NCBI GenBank assembly: GCA_949298005.1
Contig: CASFUN010000051.1
Location: 1-5,321 of the forward strand
Length of the DNA stretch: 5,321 nt
Direction: 5' to 3'
From: an uncultured Alphaproteobacteria bacterium
GTDB lineage: Bacteria > Pseudomonadota > Alphaproteobacteria > Rickettsiales > UBA1997
Positions 1-5,298 of the stretch are shown here, in pieces (positions within the stretch are counted from its first letter, which is position 1; each line of letters starts with the position of its first letter). The notes under the pieces were generated by a model. The model was not told the origin of the DNA and ran no database searches. It saw nothing but the letters and a program-made list of their open reading frames with translations. The position numbers and the translations under genes were made by a program.

Positions 1-352
1 CATAGAATAATAATTTTTTATTCTTACCTTTTATTTCATATATCTTTATCAATAATTTATTTTCTGGATTCTCTTCCGGGTAAGATTTCCAGCAGAGTAG
101 CGGTATTACCTCTAGTCTTTCAAATTTCAAAGTATTACCAATTTTTGTCTCAAAATTAGATGTTTTTCCAGTTATTTTATCCAAAAATTGCAGTTCAACA
201 TTTTCAACAAATCTATTATTTGGCTGATCTTTAACAAGATTACTATCTTGTGTTACAATCAAATCCTTACTATCACCATTATTTGAAAATGCACAATTAA
301 TATTAATTAAAGTAAATAATACTATTATTAAGAAAATTCTATTTTTTTTCAT
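1..352 (-). CDS. DUF2155 domain-containing exported protein (C-terminus cut by window edge)
   Basis: The ATG lies at 352-350 and 117 codons are visible before the window ends. The N-terminus is a typical Sec signal peptide: basic MKKNR, a hydrophobic stretch at residues 6-18, then a likely signal peptidase I site after A-F-S (residues 21-23). A cysteine at residue 20 is preceded by N-I-N, a poor lipobox, so I do not favour a lipoprotein. From about residue 51 the protein reads like DUF2155: V-E-L-x-x-L-D-K-I-T-G-K (52-63), I-G-x-T-L-K-F (71-77), then Cys87-Trp88 and P92/P96-E97, matching the family's 'C-x-x-x-P-x-x-x-P-E' region. The conserved C-terminal half lies beyond the window. DUF2155 proteins are envelope proteins of unknown function in Alphaproteobacteria, often encoded next to mlaD, as here. 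The gene overlaps mlaD by 14 bases and has no clear Shine-Dalgarno, so it is probably translated by coupling to mlaD. Family assignment is from memory of the motif. Confidence 0.82.
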   Translation of the reverse strand, partial: MKKNRIFLIIVLFTLININCAFSNNGDSKDLIVTQDSNLVKDQPNNRFVENVELQFLDKITGKTSNFETKIGNTLKFERLEVIPLLCWKSYPEENPENKLLIKIYEIKGKNKKLLFY

Positions 353-794
353 CTGAAACTTTATTTAACATAAATCTTGTTATCATATCTTCTAAATCCA
401 ACGTAGATTCGGCAAATTCAAAGTAATCTCCTTTTTTCAAATAAGTATCATCACCACCAATTATGACTTTTAGATACTTTCCGCCCATTATACCACTTGT
501 TGAAATCTTTATACTACTATCTAAAGGTATTTTTATACCATTATTTATGGCTAATTTAACATTTATACTATAATCTTTTTCTAATTTTATATTGGATACT
601 TTGCCTATTTCTGTACCACCAATTTTTATTTTAGTACCTACGTTTATACCTTCTATATTCTCAAAAATAGCATTAAGTATATATGTCTTCTGACCGACTC
701 CTTTATTTGTTGTTTTAATAACAAATGTTATAAATATAAAACTTAGCAGTATTACTGTGATACCAGTTGCTAGTTCAAAATAATTTTTTTTCAC
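339..794 (-). CDS. mlaD: MlaD-type MCE-domain phospholipid transport protein
   Basis: This 151-residue protein has one N-terminal membrane anchor (about residues 8-26) followed by a single MCE domain (about 38-116). Recognisable MCE features are F-E-N-I-E-G-I-x-x-G-x-x-I-K-I-G-G (44-60), the I-G-K-V segment (63-66) and the S-T-S-G-I-M-G-G-K-Y-L pore-loop region (98-108). After it comes L-D-L-E-D-M-I-T-R-F-M (132-142), equivalent to the C-terminal pore helix of MlaD. In the known Mla system MlaD forms a periplasmic hexamer on the inner-membrane MlaFE ABC transporter and carries phospholipids between the membranes; mlaE, mlaF and mlaB are not in this window. The start must be the GTG at 794-792, because an in-frame TAA immediately precedes it. 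No Shine-Dalgarno is visible. Length is normal for the single-MCE alphaproteobacterial type. It is first in a unit with the DUF2155 gene. Confidence 0.9.
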   Translation of the reverse strand: MKKNYFELATGITVILLSFIFITFVIKTTNKGVGQKTYILNAIFENIEGINVGTKIKIGGTEIGKVSNIKLEKDYSINVKLAINNGIKIPLDSSIKISTSGIMGGKYLKVIIGGDDTYLKKGDYFEFAESTLDLEDMITRFMLNKVSDEKK

Positions 795-972
795 TTATGG
801 AAAGTATAGTAATTAACTTAATTAGATAGTAATAGATTTTAATTTAAAAAAAAAGATTATAAATATTTTAATTCTTTCATAATAAATTTTAAAAAGTATA
901 AAATATTTAGCAATTTCGATACTATTGTCTTTTACTATTTTAAATATAAAATAACTCAAAAATTGAATATCT
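795..972. promoter_or_regulatory. Divergent intergenic region between mlaD and pyrH
   Basis: This 178-base, nearly all-AT spacer separates two outward-facing genes and must carry promoters for both. It contains a run of nine A at 846-854. On the minus strand a TATACT at 808-803 resembles a -10 box, but it is so near the mlaD GTG that it would give an almost leaderless transcript, and no good -35 accompanies it. An open frame crossing 822-1100 on the minus strand mostly lies antisense to pyrH and has no family resemblance, so I do not count it as a gene. No repeat or RNA gene is evident. Confidence 0.5.
925..952 (+). promoter_or_regulatory. Candidate sigma-70 promoter for pyrH
   Basis: A TTGTCT (925-930, four matches to TTGACA) is followed after 16 bases by TAAAAT (947-952, five matches to TATAAT). 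Transcription would begin around 959, leaving a 5' leader of roughly 14 bases before the pyrH ATG at 973. In such AT-rich DNA box-like matches are common, so this is only the best candidate. Confidence 0.35.
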
Positions 973-1698
973 ATGAAATTCAACAGGATTCTATTCAAAA
1001 TATCCGGAGAAGGCTTAGCAGGTGATAACGGTTTTGGATATGATAATAAATCATTAGAAGAAATTTCACGAAAAATAAAATTAATACACGAATCAGGCAC
1101 TGAATTATGCTTAATAGTTGGTGGTGGAAATATTTTTAGAGGTGCTCAGAACACAAAAATGGACAGAAATAATGCAGATTATATGGGTATGTTAGCAACA
1201 ATCATGAACGGCATAGCGTTGAGCACCTATCTATCAGATATAGGCGTAAAATCAGAAATACAATCTGCTTTAACTATAGATAAATTATGTGATTGTTATA
1301 ATAGGAATAAAGCTATAAAGGCAATAAAAGATGGTAAGGTTCTCCTGTTTGTTGGTGGAACTGGTAATCCTTTTTTTACAACAGATACAGCTTCTGTATT
1401 AAGAGCTGTTGAAATGCAATGTGATGCAATATTTAAAGGTACTCAAATTGACGGTATTTACAATAAAGATCCTAAAAAATTTTCGGATGCAAAAAGATAT
1501 AAAACCGTGACTTTTGATGAAGTTATAAAAAATAATCTAAAAATTATGGATCAAACAGCATTTACTCTTGCAAAAGATAATAATTTACCAATAATAGTAT
1601 TCAAACTATCTGAATTAAATTCAGTTAAAGAAATAATTGAAGGTAAAAATAACTATACTTTGATTTCCAATAGCGTAGATGTAAGTTACTTTGAATAG
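973..1698 (+). CDS. pyrH: UMP kinase
   Basis: UMP kinase phosphorylates UMP to UDP with ATP in the cytoplasm, an essential step in pyrimidine nucleotide synthesis; the bacterial enzyme is an amino-acid-kinase-fold hexamer. At 241 residues it is full length. Visible motifs: the N-terminal F-K-I-S-G-E-G-L (8-15) phosphate-binding segment, I-V-G-G-G-N-I-F-R-G (48-57), M-G-M-L-A-T-I-M-N (71-79) for UMP binding, G-G-T-G-N-P-F-F-T-T-D (128-138), K-G-T-x-I-D-G-I-Y-x-x-D-P (155-167) of the nucleotide site, and M-D-Q-T-A-F (192-197). A tail of about ten residues follows the usual end at T-L-I. The ATG at 973 fits the family start, with no Shine-Dalgarno. It stands alone between a divergent mlaD and a convergent gene, instead of in the common rpsB-tsf-pyrH-frr cluster. 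It ends in TAG, as does mlaD, so TAG is a normal stop here. Confidence 0.97.
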   Translation: MKFNRILFKISGEGLAGDNGFGYDNKSLEEISRKIKLIHESGTELCLIVGGGNIFRGAQNTKMDRNNADYMGMLATIMNGIALSTYLSDIGVKSEIQSALTIDKLCDCYNRNKAIKAIKDGKVLLFVGGTGNPFFTTDTASVLRAVEMQCDAIFKGTQIDGIYNKDPKKFSDAKRYKTVTFDEVIKNNLKIMDQTAFTLAKDNNLPIIVFKLSELNSVKEIIEGKNNYTLISNSVDVSYFE

Positions 1699-1710
1699 AT
1701 TATTTGTAAT

Positions 1711-1869
1711 TTATATCAGATAATCAGCCAAAATCCTCATAACAACTTTTTCGACGAATGCTCCCAACAATAATAGAAAAATCACCCAAAATATTAGCAA
1801 CTTAATAAACTTTTTAACGGTCATTTTTGATTTTTTATCAACTATTAGTTCACCAAAAAATTTCTTTTT
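1711..1869 (-). pseudogene. In-frame continuation of the metallopeptidase gene beyond its TAG, encoding a membrane segment
   Basis: Directly after the TAG at 1872-1870 the same frame stays open for 52 codons and ends at TAA 1713-1711, only 12 bases from the convergent pyrH stop. If the TAG is numbered 230, the tail is residues 231-282. It begins K-K-K-F-F-G-E-L-I-V-D-K-K-S-K, which looks like the continuation of an amphipathic helix rather than noise. A strongly hydrophobic stretch follows at about 251-269 (F-I-K-L-L-I-F-W-V-I-F-L-L-L-L-G-A-F-V), then a short charged end. The most natural reading is the severed C-terminus of the upstream gene. The alternative is a separate 37-residue single-pass membrane protein starting at the ATG at 1824-1822 (1711-1824); it has no Shine-Dalgarno and I know no family for it. 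Nothing in the sequence decides whether the tail is made. Confidence 0.5.
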
Positions 1870-2559
1870 CTATGGAGTTATAAATGAATCACTTAAATAC
1901 TCATAATTTTCAAATTTTTTTCTTTCATCTCTACTATGGCCATCCATAACTATAATCATACGGAAATCCTTAAAAAGCTTTATATATTCTTTACTTGGTG
2001 CAACACCATCTTTCATATACTGTTCCCAACTCCTTGCAAAATGTTCTTCTTGTTCGGTAGTAAAACAAGCTATAAACATACGCCTTCTTGTGTATTTATT
2101 TATAGTCATATTATTACCAACCATTGAACATATTGTTTTAAAATCTTCTAAAGCTTGTTTATTATTAAAAAGTGCTACAGATACCCCAATTAAATATCTC
2201 AAATAATGTCCGAACTCATGTATAAAAGTTGTGGTAGTAACATCAGTTTTTTGTAAGCAAATTGTAGCTTTACTTTTATTCACTTTTATTCCAGTTATTT
2301 TAGACCTTGCAAAATAACAATCTCTAACTTTACAAACGCCATATGCATAATTATCTAAATCTGGATCTATATCCAAATTCAAAGGTAAATATTTATAAAG
2401 TTGCCAAGTTGTTATACCATATCTTATTGCTAAATTTCTGTATATGGCGCTTACAAGTCTAAGATTATATTTAACTTCTTTTTTAATATAATGCTTTTTG
2501 AGTACCATTTTAAACTTTAAACTTATATACTTAGAAAAAAAATAGTCAGCTAAACTCAT
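1870..2559 (-). CDS. Zincin-like metallopeptidase domain protein, probably shortened by a nonsense codon
   Basis: No named gene is recognised. The 229-residue product has a zinc-protease signature T-T-F-I-H-E-F-G-H-Y-L (110-120), with H114 and H118 as expected zinc ligands and E115 as general base. Downstream comes E-E-H-F-A-R-S-W-E-Q-Y (171-181), where an acidic residue could be the third ligand, then D-G-V-A-P-S and a helical tail. The pairing of HE-x-GH with an 'E-x-F-A-R-x-x-E-x-Y' helix is what I associate with zincin domains of phage and mobile-element polyvalent proteins. There is no signal peptide, so the part before the TAG should be cytosolic. The ATG overlaps the pepA stop as ATGA (2559-2556), implying translational coupling, so this is the last gene of the yajQ-pepA unit. 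The TAG at 1872-1870 cuts a frame that continues for 52 codons. The zincin-type fold is fairly secure; substrate and biological role are unknown. Confidence 0.72.
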   Translation of the reverse strand: MSLADYFFSKYISLKFKMVLKKHYIKKEVKYNLRLVSAIYRNLAIRYGITTWQLYKYLPLNLDIDPDLDNYAYGVCKVRDCYFARSKITGIKVNKSKATICLQKTDVTTTTFIHEFGHYLRYLIGVSVALFNNKQALEDFKTICSMVGNNMTINKYTRRRMFIACFTTEQEEHFARSWEQYMKDGVAPSKEYIKLFKDFRMIIVMDGHSRDERKKFENYEYLSDSFITP

Positions 2560-3950
2560 TTTTCGTAATTATTTCTAATTAAATTATCCATTAATCTAAC
2601 TCCAAAACCAGTAGCATCTTTATCCACAAAAAACGCTTTTTTTGTTGTAAACGCTGTACCAGCTATATCTATATGCGCCCAATTATTATGTTTATCTATA
2701 AATCTTTGTAAAAATTGTGTAGCAGTAATAGCGCCACCATACTTTACACATGATGTATTTTTAACATCTGCTACGTTAGAGTTCATCATAACGTCATAAT
2801 CTGAACCAATTTTTTGCAAAGGCATTCTCCAGGTCGCTTCTAGAGTTTCATCTGAAGATTTTCTTATTATATCAGCTAATTTATCATTATTCGTAAAAAC
2901 ACCAGATAAATACTCACCTAAAGCTATACAAATAGCGCCAGTTAAAGTTGCAAAATCAAACATAACACTTGGTTTAAATTTTGTGGCTGTATAATACAAT
3001 AAGTCGGCAAGCACAACTCTACCTTCAGCATCTGTATTCAAAATTTCTATAGTTTGCCCAGACATACTTTTAACAACATCTCCAGGTTTTACAGCATTAC
3101 CAGATGGCATATTTTCAACTAATCCTATAATACCAATAGCATTTACTTTAGCCTTTCTCTCTGCCAACAATTTCATTGTAGAAACAACAACCGCAGAACC
3201 AGCCATATCACACTTCATATCATACATAGCATTTTCTGGTTTTAAAGAAAGACCACCGCTATCAAAAGTTACACCTTTACCAACCAAAGCTACAGGTTTT
3301 TTAGTAGAATTGGTTCCATTCCAGCTAAAAACAATAACTTTTGGTTCCATACAACTACCTTGGCTAACAGCTAAAATACCATTCATACCAAGTTTTTCAA
3401 GTTTCTTTTTACCTAGCATATCAACTTTTAGACCAACCTTTTGTAAATCTTGGCAAATTTTTGTGTACGTTTCTGGATTTAATACATTTGATGGTTCATT
3501 TACTATATTTCTACAGAAAAAAATATTTTCTTTTAAAAGAAGAAATTCTTCATATCTTTTTTTAAAGGCGCTTTTGTTTTTTACATTTACATTCAAAATT
3601 TTTGTTTTTAATTCTGTTTTTTTCTTTTTTTCTTCAGAAAAATACTTGTTAAATTCATAATTACTCAGTTCTACGCCTGTTACTATAGAAAAAATTACGT
3701 CATCAACATCTTGAATATTGTTATCAACAATTAAATTAACATTGGCAAAAGCATTATCTTTTAAGTATTTTAATATATTCCAACCAGTATTTTCTAAATT
3801 ATATTGATTAATATCACTTTTTAAATTATAAGATAATATCAGATTACCATTATCTATAAACAATTTTTTATTACTGCAATTCTCAGAATTTGAATTAATT
3901 ACATTTATAGTTAAATCAAATTTTTTCTTTTCGTTAAATGTTATTTTCAT
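2556..3950 (-). CDS. pepA: Leucyl aminopeptidase (cytosol aminopeptidase, M17 family)
   Basis: M17 aminopeptidases are cytosolic hexamers with two metal ions that remove N-terminal residues from peptides, finishing protein turnover. All key catalytic elements are present: V-G-K-G-V-T-F-D-S-G-G (223-233) with ligands K225 and D230, S-L-K-P (235-238) with catalytic K237, K-C-D-M-A-G-S-A (246-253) with ligand D248, and the signature N-T-D-A-E-G-R (305-311) with D307, E309 and catalytic R311. The conserved F-A-T-L-T-G-A (333-339) and a full C-terminal region follow. At 464 residues it is somewhat shorter than the roughly 500 of E. coli PepA; the shortening is in the variable N-terminal domain (1-130), which is lysine- and asparagine-rich and weakly conserved. 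The ATG lies 2 bases after the yajQ stop and has a good ribosome binding site. Its stop overlaps the next start by four bases. I see no sign of decay in the enzyme. Confidence 0.96.
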   Translation of the reverse strand: MKITFNEKKKFDLTINVINSNSENCSNKKLFIDNGNLILSYNLKSDINQYNLENTGWNILKYLKDNAFANVNLIVDNNIQDVDDVIFSIVTGVELSNYEFNKYFSEEKKKKTELKTKILNVNVKNKSAFKKRYEEFLLLKENIFFCRNIVNEPSNVLNPETYTKICQDLQKVGLKVDMLGKKKLEKLGMNGILAVSQGSCMEPKVIVFSWNGTNSTKKPVALVGKGVTFDSGGLSLKPENAMYDMKCDMAGSAVVVSTMKLLAERKAKVNAIGIIGLVENMPSGNAVKPGDVVKSMSGQTIEILNTDAEGRVVLADLLYYTATKFKPSVMFDFATLTGAICIALGEYLSGVFTNNDKLADIIRKSSDETLEATWRMPLQKIGSDYDVMMNSNVADVKNTSCVKYGGAITATQFLQRFIDKHNNWAHIDIAGTAFTTKKAFFVDKDATGFGVRLMDNLIRNNYEK

Positions 3951-3952
3951 AA

Positions 3953-4444
3953 TTAATCCCTGAAATTATTAAACTGTAAAGGTAAATTAAGATGTAAATC
4001 TTTAATTTGCTGCATAGCTTGTTGTAAATCGTCTCTAGATTTGCCGGATACTCTAACCTTATCACCATTTATGCTCGCTTGTAATTTTGACTTTGACTGC
4101 TTAAAGAATTTTGTTATTTGTTTTGCATTGTCTTGATCTATGCCTTCTTTTAATTTTGCTACTTGCCTTATAGTATTGCCACTCGCTTTCTCTTCTTTTT
4201 GAAAATCTAGACTAACCGGATCTATCTTTCGTTTAACAAAAGATGCTTTCAACGATAATTTTATCTGTTCTAAGCAGTAATCACTTTCAGCTACTATAGT
4301 TATAATTTTTTCTTTCTTATCTAATTCTATAGACCATTTTACTGTCTTAAAATCATATCTATTACTTATTTCTCTTTCAGTTGAATTTACTGCGTTGTCA
4401 ACCTCTTGCATATCTATTTCGGAAACAACATCAAAGCTTGGCAT
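3953..4444 (-). CDS. yajQ: YajQ family nucleotide-binding protein
   Basis: The 163-residue protein matches YajQ from end to end: M-P-S-F-D-V-V-S-E (1-9), E-I-S-N-R-Y-D-F-K (25-33), the region L-K-E-G-I-D-Q-D-N-A-K-Q-I-T-K (98-112), K-V-R-V-S-G-K-S-R-D-D-L-Q (129-141) and the C-terminal P-L-Q-F-N-N-F-R-D (155-163). The family has two ferredoxin-like domains and is cytosolic. Members have been reported to bind nucleotides or tRNA, and in Xanthomonas and Pseudomonas a YajQ protein binds cyclic di-GMP and acts with a transcription factor; which role applies here cannot be told. Length and ends are canonical, so the ATG at 4444 is secure despite no Shine-Dalgarno. It heads a unit with pepA (2-base gap) and the zincin-like gene. 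A dyad and a promoter candidate lie just upstream. Confidence 0.95.
   Translation of the reverse strand: MPSFDVVSEIDMQEVDNAVNSTEREISNRYDFKTVKWSIELDKKEKIITIVAESDYCLEQIKLSLKASFVKRKIDPVSLDFQKEEKASGNTIRQVAKLKEGIDQDNAKQITKFFKQSKSKLQASINGDKVRVSGKSRDDLQQAMQQIKDLHLNLPLQFNNFRD
3957..3961 (-). promoter_or_regulatory. Shine-Dalgarno site for pepA inside the end of yajQ
   Basis: On the minus strand AGGGA lies six bases before the pepA ATG (3950-3948), within the last two codons of yajQ. It is the only clear Shine-Dalgarno motif before a start codon in this window, and it supports the ATG at 3950 over later starts. Translation of pepA is probably linked to the arrival of ribosomes finishing yajQ. Confidence 0.6.
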
Positions 4445-4463
4445 AATTATATTATAGTTTCTT

Positions 4464-4478
4464 ATACTATAATAGTAT
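4464..4478. repeat. Perfect 7+7 dyad ahead of yajQ, over its likely -10 box
   Basis: ATACTAT and ATAGTAT are exact inverted copies around a single central A at 4471. The dyad starts 20 bases upstream of the yajQ ATG and covers the candidate -10 TACTAT (4477-4472, minus strand). It could be an operator for a dimeric regulator. A perfect AT-only dyad of this size can also arise by chance in DNA this AT-rich, so regulatory function is speculative. Confidence 0.3.
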
Positions 4479-4499
4479 CTTTTAGTTTTTTCATATCAA
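4472..4499 (-). promoter_or_regulatory. Candidate sigma-70 promoter for the yajQ-pepA-zincin unit
   Basis: Reading the minus strand, TTGATA (4499-4494, five of six to TTGACA) is followed by a 16-base spacer and TACTAT (4477-4472, four of six to TATAAT). Transcription would start near 4465, about 20 bases before the ATG. A TATAAT also occurs closer to the ATG but would give a nearly leaderless message. Confidence 0.42.
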
Positions 4500-4526
4500 T
4501 ACTTATATATTAAATTTTGATATGAA
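4490..4526. repeat. 10-bp perfect inverted repeat between yajQ and rpsD
   Basis: TTCATATCAA (4490-4499) and TTGATATGAA (4517-4526) are exact inverted copies separated by 17 AT-rich bases. The left arm holds the TTGATA used as the candidate -35 of yajQ on the minus strand; the right arm puts the same TTGATA on the plus strand, facing rpsD. A related half-site, TTCATATAAAT, occurs at 4561-4571. Arm-to-arm distance is 27 bases, suiting two bound protein units or a stem-loop. Function is inferred only. Confidence 0.45.
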
Positions 4527-4600
4527 GTAGCAAACATATATTACTTAAATTAAAACAAAGTTCATATAAATAACCAACAAAGAATTATAAATAAATAACC

Positions 4601-4628
4601 TTGCTTTTTTCTTACTATTTTTTATTAT
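4601..4628 (+). promoter_or_regulatory. Candidate sigma-70 promoter for rpsD
   Basis: TTGCTT (4601-4606) is followed by a 16-base T-rich spacer and TATTAT (4623-4628, five of six to TATAAT). Transcription would begin near 4635, giving a leader of about 50 bases before the rpsD ATG. It is the best-spaced pair close to rpsD; a second pair, TTGATA (4517-4522) with TATTAC (4539-4544), lies farther upstream. Confidence 0.4.
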
Positions 4629-4646
4629 TATATTAACCTCTAGCGG

Positions 4647-4663
4647 CTATTATTTATTAATAG
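4647..4663 (+). promoter_or_regulatory. Small stem-loop in the rpsD leader
   Basis: CTATTA (4647-4652) pairs with TAATAG (4658-4663) around a five-base loop, extendable by one G-U pair, ending 20 bases before the rpsD start. S4 represses its own operon by binding leader RNA in E. coli, so a leader structure would be in keeping. This hairpin is short and AT-rich, and I see no clear pseudoknot like the known one. Confidence 0.22.
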
Positions 4664-4683
4664 TATTAAATACATAATTTATT

Positions 4684-5298
4684 ATGACTAAAAGAATAAC
4701 TACAAAAAAGAAAGTTAGTAGATCACTTAGTGTAAACCTTTGGGGAAGGGCTAACGATCCTTTTAATAAAAGAAATTTCAGACCAGGACAACATGGTACA
4801 GCTCTAAAAAGAGAAACTACATATGGTACTCAGCTAAGAGCTAAACAAAAACTAAAGAAATATTATTCTAATATCAACGAAACACAATTTAAAAATTTAT
4901 TTTTAAAAGCAAGAACTCACAGGGGTGATACAGCTCAGGCTTTTGTCGGATTATTGGAAAGTAGACTTGATACACTAATATACAGAGCAAATTTTGTACC
5001 TACAATGTACGCAGCTAGACAAACAGTGGGACACAAACATGTTAAAGTAAACGGAAAAATAGTTAATATTCCTTCCTATACTTTAAAACCTGGTGATATT
5101 GTTGAAATTACTGATAAAGCAAAAAATATAACACTAATAAGTGATAGTGTAGCTAAGATGGAAAGAGACATACCTTCATACATTGAAGTCAATACACAAA
5201 ATCTTTCAGCAAAATATAATGCTATACCAAGTATAGAAGATATACCATACCCAGTAGTTATGGATGTTAATTTGGTTGTTGAGTTCTATTCGAGATAA
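4684..5298 (+). CDS. rpsD: 30S ribosomal protein S4
   Basis: S4 binds the 5' domain of 16S rRNA and starts 30S subunit assembly. The 204-residue product is full length. It carries W-G-R-A-N-D-P-F-N-K-R-N-F-R-P-G-Q-H-G (20-38), Y-G-T-Q-L-R-A-K-Q-K-L-K (47-58), the S4 RNA-binding domain from about 92 to 154 (E-S-R-L-D-T-L-I-Y-R, then H-K-H-V-K-V-N-G-K and P-G-D-I-V-E-I), and the conserved end V-V-E-F-Y-S-R. There are no cysteines at the N-terminus, so it is the zinc-free form, and the start M-T-K-R resembles alphaproteobacterial S4. The gene stands alone, not in the rpsM-rpsK-rpsD-rpoA cluster of gamma-proteobacteria, as is usual in Alphaproteobacteria. The ATG at 4684 lacks a Shine-Dalgarno but fits the family start. 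Only 23 bases follow in the window, with no visible terminator. Confidence 0.97.
   Translation: MTKRITTKKKVSRSLSVNLWGRANDPFNKRNFRPGQHGTALKRETTYGTQLRAKQKLKKYYSNINETQFKNLFLKARTHRGDTAQAFVGLLESRLDTLIYRANFVPTMYAARQTVGHKHVKVNGKIVNIPSYTLKPGDIVEITDKAKNITLISDSVAKMERDIPSYIEVNTQNLSAKYNAIPSIEDIPYPVVMDVNLVVEFYSR

Noticed and set aside
1..352. Lipoprotein status of the DUF2155 protein (Cys20 near the signal peptide end)
   Set aside because: The residues before Cys20 are I-N, not the small residues of a lipobox, while A-F-S at 21-23 makes a good ordinary signal peptidase site.
822..1100. 92-codon minus-strand open frame
   Set aside because: It is antisense to the start of pyrH and runs into the intergenic region; the composition is low-complexity Ile/Phe/Lys with no family features.
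1698..1725. GATTAT/ATAATC inverted repeat between pyrH and the convergent gene as a terminator
   Set aside because: Only six AT-rich pairs around a 16-base loop, with no T-run after it on either strand; too weak to call an intrinsic terminator.
1870..1872. TAG reassigned to an amino acid throughout the genome
   Set aside because: mlaD and pyrH both end at TAG at the expected family length, so TAG works as a stop here; a local nonsense codon or readthrough is simpler.
1936..2127. 63-codon plus-strand open frame
   Set aside because: It lies fully antisense to the zincin-like gene, including its conserved FARSWEQY region, and has no recognisable protein features.
3310..3660. 116-codon plus-strand open frame
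   Set aside because: It is antisense to the N-terminal half of pepA; the Phe-rich product mirrors the Lys-rich pepA strand.
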